A stretch of DNA of 64,000 nt from Rahnella woolbedingensis. GTDB lineage: Bacteria; Pseudomonadota; Gammaproteobacteria; Enterobacterales; Enterobacteriaceae. The stretch is taken from assembly GCF_003602095.1 (NCBI RefSeq), contig NZ_RAHH01000009.1, positions 1 to 64,000 on the forward strand, written 5' to 3'. The first letter of the stretch is position 1. Each line of letters opens with the position of its first letter. Both the position numbers and the translations under genes were made by a program. This document shows positions 10,244-18,955 of this stretch, piece after piece. Under the pieces are notes generated by a model that saw only the letters and a list, made by a program, of their open reading frames with translations, did not search any database and was not told where the DNA came from.

Positions 10244-10300
10244 CTCATCAGACCGGTAGTAATCCTGCAGGGACAGCGGAATATCGGATTGTCTGATGAG
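10244..10300 (-). other. Stem-loop in the acnB 5' leader
   Basis: A perfect 10-bp inverted repeat CTCATCAGAC (10244-10253) / GTCTGATGAG (10291-10300) encloses a second helix AATCC (10261-10265) / GGATT (10286-10290). The element starts about 45 nt before the acnB start codon and lies within the presumed leader. It has no T-tract, so it is not a terminator; it could govern mRNA stability or protein or sRNA binding. Confidence 0.55.
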
Positions 10301-10384
10301 TCGGGGACACTGCGGGTATGATTGTTTCATTGTCGATATACGACACGTCCTGAACCGGAGCACAGTGTCTCTTAGCGCCGAAGC

Positions 10385-10413
10385 AGCATAGCAGGATTTT
10401 CAGGGGGTGTTAA
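10385..10413 (-). promoter_or_regulatory. Candidate acnB promoter
   Basis: On the minus strand TTAACA (10408-10413), 17 nt, TATGCT (10385-10390): a good sigma-70 spacing with 4/6 matches in each element. It predicts transcription starting near 10378. Confidence 0.5.
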
Positions 10414-10631
10414 TCTGTTTACAAAAAAGCAACATTAAATTCTTGCTGAATCGTTAAGGACAAAATATTCCTTTCCGATATGGCATTCAGGCATCGGCTA
10501 ACCACCTTGCGATGCGGGTAAAACCAGGCGTGCGGGAAAACATTTTAATGTTTATAATTCATCAACAAGCTTCTGGCCAAACTGTCCGGATGACGCAATG
10601 ATCTGGCCCTCCGACGAGAAACTTATCTCCC

Positions 10632-11300
10632 ATGAAGACAAACAATAATCTTTCCAGCAATGGCAAAAAATCGCCACCGGGTCAGAAACCTCTGGAGGCT
10701 ATCACTCGCCTGGTTGAAGTCTGTTTACCCCACGCAACTGCCGTGGTGGCAGACGAGAAAAATATTCCTATCACCATGAATGCTGAAGACGGGAAGCAGC
10801 AAATCATTTTGCTGGTCGAAGGGGATATCAAAGGTTATCGCTCTTCTGACAACCTGCTGTACGGCATTGCCAGCGCGCCCGCCATGCTGGGGTTAATGAC
10901 GTCAGAATACAGCAGCACCTCTTTCATTTTTAAAGCCAATAAGGACAGTAAGGTCTGGGTGTTGCCGCGCGATGTCGCTATCGACCTGATTGCCGAACAC
11001 GGGCTGGTGAGAGAGCTTATCGCCTATACCACCAGCTTTACCGACTACCGCAGCTACCATTCTGATCTGATGATCAACCGCACCGCCTATGACATTATTT
11101 GCGGTTTGCTGCTCGAAATGGAGCGCTTACCGGAAGAATTTCGCCGCAAAAACAGCATGGCTAATTTCATTCTCGAGCGTTCGAATTTAGCGCGCAGTGG
11201 CGTCATGAAGATTCTGGCGGATTTACGCGTAGGTGGCTATATCGATATTCAGAACGGTAAACTGATTGCCATCAATAAGCGTCTGCCAGACGAATACTGA
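10632..11300 (+). CDS. IprA-like winged-helix regulator (cNMP-binding-domain fold)
   Basis: A 222-residue protein whose C-terminal part (YDIICGLLLEMERLPEEFR ... SNLARSGVMKILADLRVGGYIDIQNGKLIAI ... LPDEY) closely follows E. coli IprA (YaiV), a helix-turn-helix protein that affects hydrogen-peroxide resistance. The N-terminal half looks like the degenerate cyclic-nucleotide-binding beta-barrel of that family, without the cAMP-binding arginine/glutamate pattern. The two proteins share the family but are distant at the N-terminus, so this may be a paralogue with its own role. It is divergent from acnB and convergent with lpd. Confidence 0.75.
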   Translation: MKTNNNLSSNGKKSPPGQKPLEAITRLVEVCLPHATAVVADEKNIPITMNAEDGKQQIILLVEGDIKGYRSSDNLLYGIASAPAMLGLMTSEYSSTSFIFKANKDSKVWVLPRDVAIDLIAEHGLVRELIAYTTSFTDYRSYHSDLMINRTAYDIICGLLLEMERLPEEFRRKNSMANFILERSNLARSGVMKILADLRVGGYIDIQNGKLIAINKRLPDEY

Positions 11301-11325
11301 TTTTCCGCACCGGATACAGGCAAAA

Positions 11326-11347
11326 AAACGGCCCCGCGGGGCCGTTT
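11326..11347. terminator. Bidirectional terminator between the IprA-like gene and lpd
   Basis: AAACGGCCCC (11326-11335) pairs with GGGGCCGTTT (11338-11347). On the minus strand it runs into seven T, giving a strong end for lpd; on the plus strand TTTCTCTT follows, a weaker end for the regulator gene. Confidence 0.9.
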
Positions 11348-11384
11348 CTCTTATCTGCATCAGAAAATTACTGTCATCAGAAAG

Positions 11385-12809
11385 TTACTTCTTTTTCGCT
11401 TTCGGATTTGGCAGGTCGGTAATGCTGCCTTCGTAGATTTCTGCTGCCAGACCCACGGACTCATGCAGAGTCGGGTGAGCATGGATGGTCAGTGCGATAT
11501 CTTCTGCATCACAACCCATCTCGATAGCCAGACCGATTTCACCCAGCAGCTCGCCGCCGTTAGTACCGACAATCGCACCACCGATTACACGATGAGATTC
11601 TTTGTCGAAGATCAGTTTGGTCATACCGTCTGCACAGTCGGAAGCGATAGCACGGCCAGAAGCTGCCCACGGGAAGGTGGCGGTTTCGTAGCTGATGCCT
11701 TTTTCTTTCGCTTCTTTCTCAGTCAGGCCAACCCAGGCAACTTCTGGCTCAGTGTAGGCAATGGATGGAATGACTTTCGGGTCGAAGTAGTGTTTCTTGC
11801 CAGAGATCACTTCGGCAGCCACGTGACCTTCGTGAACACCTTTGTGCGCCAGCATTGGCTGACCGACGATATCGCCGATGGCAAAGATGTGTGGCACGTT
11901 GGTGCGCATTTGTTTGTCGACGTGGATGAAACCACGGTCGTCAACTTCAATGCCCGCAGCGCCCGCTTCCAGCAGTTTACCGTTAGGAACACGGCCGATA
12001 GCCACCAGCACGGCGTCATAACGCTGTGGTTCTGCAGGGGCTTTTTTGCCTTCCATTGTAACGTAGATGCCATCTTCTCTGGCTTCTACCGCAGTTACTT
12101 TGGTTTCCAGCATCAGGTTGAATTGCTTGCTGATTTTCTTGGTGAAGACTTTCACCACGTCTTTGTCAGCCGCAGGAATAACCTGATCGAACATTTCTAC
12201 CACATCAATCTGAGAACCCAGCGCGTGGTAAACGGTGCCCATTTCCAGACCGATGATACCGCCACCCATCACGAGCAGACGCTCAGGGACGGTTTTCAGT
12301 TCCAGCGCATCGGTAGAATCCCATACGCGCGGGTCATCATGTGGAATGAATGGCAGTTTGATTGGACGGGAACCCGCCGCAATGATGGCATTGTCGAAAG
12401 TGATGGTCGTAGGACCGTTTTCGCCTTCAACAACCAGAGTATTTGCGCCAATAAATTTGCCTAAGCCGTTCACGACTTTGACTTTACGGCCTTTCGCCAT
12501 ACCTGCCAGACCACCGGTCAGCTGGTTGATGACTTTTTCTTTCCAGACACGAACTTTGTCGATGTCAGTTTTCGGCTCACCGAAAACAATACCGTGTTCT
12601 GCCAGTGCTTTTGCTTCAGAAATCACTTTCGCGACGTGCAGCAGAGCTTTAGAAGGGATACAACCTACGTTCAGGCACACGCCGCCGAGGGTGGCATAAC
12701 GCTCAACCAGAACAGTTTCAAGACCTAAATCAGCGCAACGGAAAGCAGCAGAATAGCCCGCAGGGCCAGCCCCAAGTACCACGACCTGAGTTTTAATTTC
12801 AGTACTCAT
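11385..12809 (-). CDS. lpd: Dihydrolipoyl dehydrogenase (E3)
   Basis: FAD enzyme that reoxidises dihydrolipoyl groups of the pyruvate and 2-oxoglutarate dehydrogenase complexes and the glycine cleavage system. The 474-residue product has the FAD motif GAGPAGY near the N-terminus, the redox disulfide GGVCLNVGCIPSK, the NAD motif GGGIIGLEMG and the C-terminal catalytic HAHPTLHES. I chose the ATG at 12809 rather than the adjacent 12812 because SD AAGAGG is only 2 nt from the latter and 5 nt from the former. It lies downstream of aceF but behind a terminator, so it also has its own promoter in the 12810-12990 gap. Confidence 0.97.
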   Translation of the reverse strand: MSTEIKTQVVVLGAGPAGYSAAFRCADLGLETVLVERYATLGGVCLNVGCIPSKALLHVAKVISEAKALAEHGIVFGEPKTDIDKVRVWKEKVINQLTGGLAGMAKGRKVKVVNGLGKFIGANTLVVEGENGPTTITFDNAIIAAGSRPIKLPFIPHDDPRVWDSTDALELKTVPERLLVMGGGIIGLEMGTVYHALGSQIDVVEMFDQVIPAADKDVVKVFTKKISKQFNLMLETKVTAVEAREDGIYVTMEGKKAPAEPQRYDAVLVAIGRVPNGKLLEAGAAGIEVDDRGFIHVDKQMRTNVPHIFAIGDIVGQPMLAHKGVHEGHVAAEVISGKKHYFDPKVIPSIAYTEPEVAWVGLTEKEAKEKGISYETATFPWAASGRAIASDCADGMTKLIFDKESHRVIGGAIVGTNGGELLGEIGLAIEMGCDAEDIALTIHAHPTLHESVGLAAEIYEGSITDLPNPKAKKK

Positions 12810-12992
12810 CATGACCTCTTAATTTATGTCCGGCGGGTCTGACGTCATTTTTATGTCGCAACGCCCATCATCCACCGGGTCGTTCTATCCGCCCGCAGTT
12901 TACAAAATTGTTAACAAATTTGAAACAACAAACGGCATACGATTTGTGCTTAGCCCCGGAAAATCTCAAACAGCATGAAGAGATTACCAGAA

Positions 12993-13018
12993 AAAAGCCG
13001 GCCGATTGGCCGGCTTTT
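12993..13018 (-). terminator. Rho-independent terminator of aceEF
   Basis: AAAAGCCGGCC (12993-13003) pairs with GGCCGGCTTTT (13008-13018) with a 4-nt loop; a T-run follows on the minus strand. It ends right at the aceF stop codon and separates aceEF from lpd; some read-through into lpd is known in E. coli. Confidence 0.92.
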
Positions 13019-13021
13019 CAC

Positions 13022-14917
13022 TTACATCACCAGGCGGCGAATGTCAGACAACACGTTGTTGATGATGGTGATGAAGCGCGCACCATCGGCACCGTCAATA
13101 ACGCGGTGGTCGAAGGAGAGCGACATTGGCATCATCAGACGCGGTGCGAACTCTTTACCGTTCCAGACTGGCTCGATAGCAGACTTGGAAACACCGAGGA
13201 TAGCCACTTCCGGCGCGTTGACGATTGGCGCGAAGTGGGTCGTCCCGATACCACCGAGGCTGGAGATAGTGAAGCAACCGCCCTGCATTTCGCCAGCAGT
13301 CAGCTTACCGTCACGGGCTTTCTTGGAGATAGCCATCAGCTCACGGGACAACTCGGCGATGCCTTTCTTGTTCACGTCTTTGAAGACCGGAACAACGAGA
13401 CCGTTTGGCGTATCAACCGCCACGCCAATGTTGATGTATTTTTTCAGGGTCAGTTTCTGACCATCTTCAGACAGGGAACTGTTGAAGCGTGGCATCTGCT
13501 CAAGCGCTGCAGCAACGGCTTTCATGATGAAGACCACCGGGGTGAATTTCACGTCCAGTTTGCGTTTAGCGGCTTCATCGTTCTGCTGTTTGCGGAACGC
13601 TTCCAGCTCAGTGATATCGGTTTTGTCAAAATGCGTAACGTGCGGGATCATCACCCAGTTACGGCTCAGGTTCGCACCAGAGATTTTCTGGATACGGCCC
13701 AGTTCAACTTCTTCAATCTCACCAAACTTGCTGAAGTCCACTTTCGGCCAAGGCAACATGCCTGGCAGACCGCCACCCGTTGCTGCTGCCGGAGCGGCTT
13801 CGGCACGTTTGACCGCGTCTTTCACGTAAGTCTGAACGTCTTCGCGCAGGATACGACCTTTACGGCCAGTCCCTTTGACTTTCGCCAGGTTAACGCCGAA
13901 TTCACGGGCCAGACGACGGATAACCGGCGTGGCGTGAACGTAAGCGTCGTTCTCAGCGAATTCGCCTTTGCTCGCGGCTGAAGCAGCAGGGGCAGTAGCT
14001 TTCTGTTCCTGTTTCGCAGGCGCAGCTGCTGCTTCTTTCTTAGCCGCCGGAGCAGCAGGCGCAGCGCCTTCTACTTCGAAGATCATGATCAGAGAGCCGG
14101 TGCTGACTTTGTCGCCCGCAGCGATTTTGATTTCTTTCACGGTGCCCGCGAACGGTGCCGGGACTTCCATTGAAGCTTTATCGCCTTCAACGGTGATCAG
14201 TGACTGTTCAGCACTGATTTTGTCGCCAACTTTAACCATGATTTCAGTGACTTCGACTTCGTCGCCGCCGATATCAGGTACGTTCACTTCTTTGCTGCCG
14301 GACTGAGCCGGTGCAGCAGGTGCTGCGTCTGATTTGGTTTCTGCTGCTGCGACCGGTGCGGCTGCACCAGAACCTGCAACTTCGAAGACCATGATCAGAG
14401 AACCGGTGCTGACTTTGTCGCCCGCAGCGATTTTGATTTCTTTCACTTTGCCCGCGAACGGCGCAGGGACTTCCATAGAGGCTTTATCGCCTTCTACGGT
14501 GATCAGCGATTGCTCAGCTGTCACGGTGTCGCCTACTTTGACCATGATTTCAGTGACTTCAACTTCGTCGCCACCGATATCAGGCACGTTCACTTCTTTG
14601 CTTTCGCTCGAAGCAGGGGCGGCGGCGGCAGGTTTTTCTTCTGCTTTCGCTTCCTGTTTCGCCGGTGCTGCATCAGCAGCACCGTCAGCGGCTTCAAAGA
14701 TCATGATCAGTTTGCCGGTTTCGATGGTATCACCGACCGCAACTTTAATTTCTTTGACCACGCCAGCCTGTGGAGAAGGCACTTCCATAGAAGCTTTGTC
14801 GCCTTCAACGGTGATCAGCGATTGTTCAACAGAAACGGTATCGCCCACCTTCACCATAATTTCGGTGACTTCCACTGCATCTGCACCGATATCCGGTACG
14901 TTAATTTCAATAGCCAT
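13022..14917 (-). CDS. aceF: Pyruvate dehydrogenase complex E2, dihydrolipoyllysine acetyltransferase
   Basis: Core of the pyruvate dehydrogenase complex; moves acetyl groups from lipoamide to CoA. The 631-residue protein has three tandem lipoyl domains, each with the lipoylation motif EGDKAS (K41, K145, K247), joined by Ala/Pro-rich flexible linkers. A peripheral subunit-binding domain (about 327-365, [15 protein letters not shown]) and the catalytic domain follow, the latter ending with [13 protein letters not shown] (His604, Asp608). Three lipoyl domains is the E. coli arrangement. The second and third lipoyl domains are nearly identical, suggesting recent duplication or gene conversion. 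aceE lies 13 nt upstream in the same operon. Confidence 0.97.
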   Translation of the reverse strand: MAIEINVPDIGADAVEVTEIMVKVGDTVSVEQSLITVEGDKASMEVPSPQAGVVKEIKVAVGDTIETGKLIMIFEAADGAADAAPAKQEAKAEEKPAAAAPASSESKEVNVPDIGGDEVEVTEIMVKVGDTVTAEQSLITVEGDKASMEVPAPFAGKVKEIKIAAGDKVSTGSLIMVFEVAGSGAAAPVAAAETKSDAAPAAPAQSGSKEVNVPDIGGDEVEVTEIMVKVGDKISAEQSLITVEGDKASMEVPAPFAGTVKEIKIAAGDKVSTGSLIMIFEVEGAAPAAPAAKKEAAAAPAKQEQKATAPAASAASKGEFAENDAYVHATPVIRRLAREFGVNLAKVKGTGRKGRILREDVQTYVKDAVKRAEAAPAAATGGGLPGMLPWPKVDFSKFGEIEEVELGRIQKISGANLSRNWVMIPHVTHFDKTDITELEAFRKQQNDEAAKRKLDVKFTPVVFIMKAVAAALEQMPRFNSSLSEDGQKLTLKKYINIGVAVDTPNGLVVPVFKDVNKKGIAELSRELMAISKKARDGKLTAGEMQGGCFTISSLGGIGTTHFAPIVNAPEVAILGVSKSAIEPVWNGKEFAPRLMMPMSLSFDHRVIDGADGARFITIINNVLSDIRRLVM

Positions 14918-14930
14918 CTGTCTTTACCTC

Positions 14931-17594
14931 TTATGCCAGACGCGGGTTAACTTTTTCAGGGTTGATATCGAATTTCTTAATGGCTTCAGCCACTACAGAC
15001 GTTTCGATTTCACCGCGTTTAGCCAATTCACCCAGCGCAGCAACCACAACGTAGGAAGCATCCACTTCGAAGTGGTGACGCAGGTTTTCGCGGCTGTCTG
15101 AACGACCGAAGCCGTCGGTACCCAGTACGCGATAATCGCTGGCCGGAACGTAAGTACGAACCTGTTCAGCAAACAGTTTCATATAGTCAGTAGACGCAAC
15201 CGCTGGCGCGTCGCTCATCACCTGGGCGATGTACGGAACGCGTGGGGTTTCTGTCGGGTGCAGCATGTTCCAGCGCTCACAGTCCTGACCGTCGCGGGCC
15301 AGTTCAGTGAAGGAAGTCACGCTGTATACGTCAGAACCTACGCCGTAATCTTTGGACAGGATTTCAGCCGCTTCACGTACGTGACGCAGAATTGAACCGG
15401 AGCCCAGCAGCTGTACTTTACCTTTGCTACCTTCCAGAGTGTCTAACTTGTAGATACCCTTACGGATGCCTTCTTCCGCGCCTTCTGGCATGGCTGGCAT
15501 ATGGTAGTTTTCGTTCAGCGTAGTGATGTAGTAGTAGATGTTTTCCTGCGCGTCGCCGTACATACGAACCAGACCGTCATGCATGATGACAGCGACTTCG
15601 TAAGCGTAAGACGGGTCGTAAGAAATACAGTTCGGGATAGTCAGAGACTGAATGTGGCTGTGACCATCTTCGTGCTGCAAACCTTCGCCGTTCAGGGTAG
15701 TACGACCTGAAGTACCGCCGATCAGGAAGCCACGCGCCTGTTGGTCACCCGCTGCCCAGCACAGGTCGCCGATACGCTGGAAACCGAACATGGAGTAGTA
15801 GATGTAGAACGGGATCATTGGCAGATCGTTGGTGCTGTAAGAAGTTGCTGCGGCAAGCCATGAAGAAGCGGCGCCCAGTTCGTTGATACCTTCCTGCAGA
15901 ATCTGACCTTTCTCGTCTTCTTTATAGTAAGCAACCTGCTCGCGGTCCTGCGGGGTGTACTGCTGACCGTTCGGGCTGTAAATACCAATCTGACGGAACA
16001 GACCTTCCATACCGAATGTACGCGCTTCGTCGGCGATGATCGGGACCAGACGGTCTTTAATGGAGTCGTTTTTCAGCATCACATTCAGGGCACGGACGAA
16101 AGCGATAGTGGTAGAGATCTCTTTCTTCTGCTCTTCCAGCAGTTGTGAGAAGTCTTCCAGTTTCGGCATTTCCAGCTTCTGAGTGAAGTTAGGCAGACGA
16201 GTCGGCAGGTAGCCTTTCAGCGCAGCACGACGCTCATGCAGGTATTTGGATTCTGCAGAGTCTTTGTCCAGAGTGATGTACGGCAGTTTTTCCAGATTTT
16301 CATCGGTAACTGGCACGCTGAAACGATCACGGATATAGCGCACGCCATCCATGTTCATTTTCTTCACCTGGTGAGCAATGTTTTTACCTTCGGCAGCGTC
16401 GCCCATGCCATAACCTTTAATGGTATGCGCAAGGATAACGGTCGGCTGGCCTTTGGTGTTCTGTGCTTTGTTCAGTGCAGCGAAGACTTTCTTCGGATCA
16501 TGGCCGCCACGGTTCAGCGCCCAGATTTCGTCGTCGGTCATATCTTTGACCAGAGCGGCGGTTTCAGGGTATTTGCCGAAGAAGTGTTCACGAACGTATT
16601 TGCCGTCGCGGGACTTGAAGGTCTGGTAGTCGCCATCAACGGTTTCGTTCATCAGTTGGATCAGTTTACCGCTGGTATCTTTACGCAGCAGTTCATCCCA
16701 ACGGTTGCCCCAAATCACTTTAATCACGTTCCAGCCAGCGCCTGCGAAGATGCCGTCCAGTTCGTTGATGATTTTGCCGTTACCGGTTACCGGGCCATCA
16801 AGACGCTGTAAGTTACAGTTGATGATGAAGCACAGGTTGTCCAGTTTCTCACGGGTGGCGATGGTGATCGCACCTTTGGATTCTGGTTCGTCCATTTCAC
16901 CGTCGCCCAGGAACGCGTAAACGCGCTGCGCGGAGGTGTCTTTCAGACCACGGTGTTCCAGATATTTCAGGAACTTAGCCTGATAGATAGCACCGATAGG
17001 GCCCAGACCCATAGAAACGGTTGGGAACTGCCAGAATTCAGGCATCAGTTTAGGGTGCGGATAAGAAGACAGACCTTTACCGTGAACTTCCTGACGGAAA
17101 TTGTTCATCTGGTCTTCTGTCAGGCGGCCTTCAAGGAAAGCACGTGCGTAAACGCCCGGAGAGATGTGGCCCTGGAAGTACACCAGATCGCCGCCATCTT
17201 TTTCATTGCGTGCGCGGAAGAAGTGGTTGAAGCACACTTCGTACACGGTCGCAGAAGACTGGAAAGAAGCCATGTGGCCGCCGAGTTCCAGGTCTTTCTT
17301 GGACGCACGCAGAACGGTCATGATGGCGTTCCAGCGGATAGCGGTACGAATGTTACGTTCCAGCTCCAGGTTACCCGGGTACTCAGGTTCGTCTTCAACA
17401 GCGATGGTATTGACGTAGTTACGGCTGGCTGCACCAGCAGCGACGCTCACGCCGCCCTTACGCGCTTCACTCAGAACCTGATCGATCAGGAACTGTGCAC
17501 GCTCAACACCTTCTTCACGGATGACCGATTCGATCGCTTGTAGCCAGTCGCGAGTTTCGATCGGATCCACGTCATTATTTACACGTTCTGACAT
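14931..17594 (-). CDS. aceE: Pyruvate dehydrogenase E1 component, homodimeric type
   Basis: Thiamine-diphosphate enzyme that decarboxylates pyruvate and reductively acetylates the E2 lipoyl groups. Length (887 residues) equals that of E. coli AceE. The ThDP/Mg motif GDGEMDEPES with its downstream NCNLQRLDG lies near residue 230, and the YGMGDAAEGKNIAHQ loop is present. It is co-transcribed with aceF and lies 162 nt downstream of pdhR on the same strand; that gap holds a long imperfect hairpin. Confidence 0.97.
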   Translation of the reverse strand: MSERVNNDVDPIETRDWLQAIESVIREEGVERAQFLIDQVLSEARKGGVSVAAGAASRNYVNTIAVEDEPEYPGNLELERNIRTAIRWNAIMTVLRASKKDLELGGHMASFQSSATVYEVCFNHFFRARNEKDGGDLVYFQGHISPGVYARAFLEGRLTEDQMNNFRQEVHGKGLSSYPHPKLMPEFWQFPTVSMGLGPIGAIYQAKFLKYLEHRGLKDTSAQRVYAFLGDGEMDEPESKGAITIATREKLDNLCFIINCNLQRLDGPVTGNGKIINELDGIFAGAGWNVIKVIWGNRWDELLRKDTSGKLIQLMNETVDGDYQTFKSRDGKYVREHFFGKYPETAALVKDMTDDEIWALNRGGHDPKKVFAALNKAQNTKGQPTVILAHTIKGYGMGDAAEGKNIAHQVKKMNMDGVRYIRDRFSVPVTDENLEKLPYITLDKDSAESKYLHERRAALKGYLPTRLPNFTQKLEMPKLEDFSQLLEEQKKEISTTIAFVRALNVMLKNDSIKDRLVPIIADEARTFGMEGLFRQIGIYSPNGQQYTPQDREQVAYYKEDEKGQILQEGINELGAASSWLAAATSYSTNDLPMIPFYIYYSMFGFQRIGDLCWAAGDQQARGFLIGGTSGRTTLNGEGLQHEDGHSHIQSLTIPNCISYDPSYAYEVAVIMHDGLVRMYGDAQENIYYYITTLNENYHMPAMPEGAEEGIRKGIYKLDTLEGSKGKVQLLGSGSILRHVREAAEILSKDYGVGSDVYSVTSFTELARDGQDCERWNMLHPTETPRVPYIAQVMSDAPAVASTDYMKLFAEQVRTYVPASDYRVLGTDGFGRSDSRENLRHHFEVDASYVVVAALGELAKRGEIETSVVAEAIKKFDINPEKVNPRLA

Positions 17595-17638
17595 GGTGCT
17601 TTTCCTTATCTGTATCTAATACGTTGGTTTATCTGGAG

Positions 17639-17698
17639 CCTGTCTTCCTGCGCTCTTTCTAAAACGGTCTTGGTGATGAGAAAGCACACGAAGACAGG
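17639..17698 (-). other. Imperfect hairpin between pdhR and aceE
   Basis: CCTGTCTTC (17639-17647) pairs with GAAGACAGG (17690-17698), and inside it CTTTCT (17655-17660) pairs with AGAAAG (17679-17684). The element starts about 45 nt before the aceE start codon and has no T-tract. It may be a leader structure or processing site in the pdhR-aceEF transcript; function unknown. Confidence 0.4.
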
Positions 17699-17756
17699 CC
17701 CGTCATGTAGTTGCCGTGAGCCCTCAAATGAAGGCTCTAAAAATTAACCTCGTGGG

Positions 17757-18527
17757 TTAACTTTCATCTTTTCGTTGCTGGAGTCGTCGTAAAGACCGAT
17801 CCCGCCGGGTGTGTTCCCTGCTGAGATCCAGCAAAACTTCTTCAATGAACGCCAGGTGACGGTGAGATGCGGCACGTGCTATTTCTGGTTCCCGTGCAAC
17901 AATCGCCTCGAAAATACTGGCGCGGTGGTTGCTAACCGTCGCCAACATTTCGCGGCGTGAGTATAGCAATTCAAAGTTCTGTCGAACGTTCTTCTCGAGC
18001 ATCGGTCCCATACAGCGAACCAGATGCAGCAGCACGACATTATGCGCTGCTTCTGTTACAGCAACCTGATACTGCATCACCGCGTCGGCTTCTGCGTCCA
18101 GGTCCCCGCTGTCTTGTGCAGTCTGAATGACCACATGACAATCGCGAATGCGCTGCAAATCTTCCTCTGTGCCACGAAGCGCCGCGTAATAGGCAGCGAT
18201 CCCTTCAAGGGCATGGCGTGTTTCAAGGAGATCGAATTGTGATTCAGGATGGTCGGCCAGTAATTCGGCCAGCGGGTCACTCACGCTTTGCCAGAGATTA
18301 CTTTGTACGAAAGTACCACCACCCTGACGGCGCAGGAGTAGCCCCTTCCCTTCCAGGCTTTGAATTGCCTCTCTCAGAGAAGGTCGCGATACATCAAACT
18401 GTTTGGCCAGTTCGCGCTCTGGCGGAAGCTTTTCCCCGGGTCTCAAGGTGCCTTCGAGGATCAGGAACTCAAGTTGCTGCTCGATCACATCGGATAACTT
18501 AGGCTGTCGGATTTTGCTGTAAGCCAT
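17757..18527 (-). CDS. pdhR: Pyruvate-responsive transcriptional repressor PdhR
   Basis: GntR/FadR-subfamily repressor of the pyruvate dehydrogenase operon, released by pyruvate. The 256-residue protein has an N-terminal winged helix (about 10-75: [35 protein letters not shown] across the GntR signature) and an all-helical FCD effector domain ([14 protein letters not shown] onward) with the metal/ligand histidines of that fold. It is the first gene of the pdhR-aceE-aceF series, and a perfect PdhR operator lies 48 nt upstream of its start, indicating autoregulation. Confidence 0.95.
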   Translation of the reverse strand: MAYSKIRQPKLSDVIEQQLEFLILEGTLRPGEKLPPERELAKQFDVSRPSLREAIQSLEGKGLLLRRQGGGTFVQSNLWQSVSDPLAELLADHPESQFDLLETRHALEGIAAYYAALRGTEEDLQRIRDCHVVIQTAQDSGDLDAEADAVMQYQVAVTEAAHNVVLLHLVRCMGPMLEKNVRQNFELLYSRREMLATVSNHRASIFEAIVAREPEIARAASHRHLAFIEEVLLDLSREHTRRDRSLRRLQQRKDES

Positions 18528-18574
18528 ATATGTGCTGTTCTCTGCGAGTAGCGACTCTGTAAGTTGCCGGAGTC

Positions 18575-18591
18575 AATTGGTAATACCAATT
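18575..18591. promoter_or_regulatory. PdhR operator
   Basis: AATTGGTAATACCAATT is a perfect 7+7 dyad matching the known PdhR box (AATTGGT-N3-ACCAATT). It lies 48 nt upstream of the pdhR start, where binding would repress pdhR-aceEF. Confidence 0.92.
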
Positions 18592-18858
18592 TAAAAAACG
18601 TGGCCGTAAAGTAACAAAGTATTCACCTTGTGTCCATATGGCTACCCAGTAAATGCGTCGACCCCGCACATTTTAACAAATTCTTATCATTTATCTTTTT
18701 TACCCAGCCTCAGATCACATTTTTTAGATCCTGAACAATTTTCCAGTCAATTTGGCTATTTGTTATGCAAATGATGCATAAACCCCGTGCAAACTTTTGC
18801 GCATACCACTATTCTTGGCCGAACGGTAGATGATGCTGCTTTTTAGGCACAATCCAGC

Positions 18859-18899
18859 CGTAAATAATTAAATACAAAAAGTGTAATTATCGCCTTACA
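18859..18899 (+). promoter_or_regulatory. Tandem TyrR-box-like sites upstream of aroP
   Basis: Two 18-bp sites fit TGTAAA-N6-TTTACA: CGTAAA-N6-AATACA (18859-18876, weaker) and TGTAAT-N6-CTTACA (18882-18899, 10 of 12). They are 5 bp apart, so their centres are 23 bp apart, the spacing of the paired TyrR boxes that repress aroP in E. coli. tyrR is not in the window. Confidence 0.65.
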
Positions 18900-18955
18900 T
18901 TCTTTCTAACACGCAGAATGTTATGGGTTTTGCCCCAATGACAGAGGACAGGTAA

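Larger units (their letters stand above)
10200..10631. other. acnB / IprA-like divergent intergenic region
   Basis: A 432-nt region between divergent genes. The acnB side holds a candidate promoter (10385-10413) and a leader of roughly 180 nt with a long inverted repeat (10244-10300). The right part (10414-10631) has no ORF and presumably carries the promoter of the regulator gene; I see no clear operator there. Confidence 0.5.
18528..18955. other. pdhR-aroP divergent regulatory region
   Basis: A 428-nt non-coding region between divergent genes. The pdhR side carries the PdhR operator (18575-18591); the aroP side carries two TyrR-box-like sites (18859-18899). The AT-rich middle (about 18660-18850) shows no ORF and no further site I can name. 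Confidence 0.6.

Noticed and set aside
10234-10254. CTGATGAGG in the acnB leader as a hammerhead ribozyme core
   Set aside because: The CUGAUGA box is present on the minus strand but the second stem and the GAAA box in the right place are missing; the sequence is better explained as one arm of the perfect inverted repeat.
12908-12917. TTGTTAACAA palindrome upstream of lpd as an ArcA or FNR site
   Set aside because: The nearby TGTTAAC/TGTAAAC repeats are 12 bp apart, not the 11 bp of ArcA sites, and there is no FNR TTGAT-N4-ATCAA match; kept only as a note.
12908-13981. Long plus-strand ORFs opposite aceF, aceE, acnB and other genes
   Set aside because: They are antisense frames over highly conserved coding genes, rich in His/Gln/Arg, a known by-product of biased codon use on the real strand.
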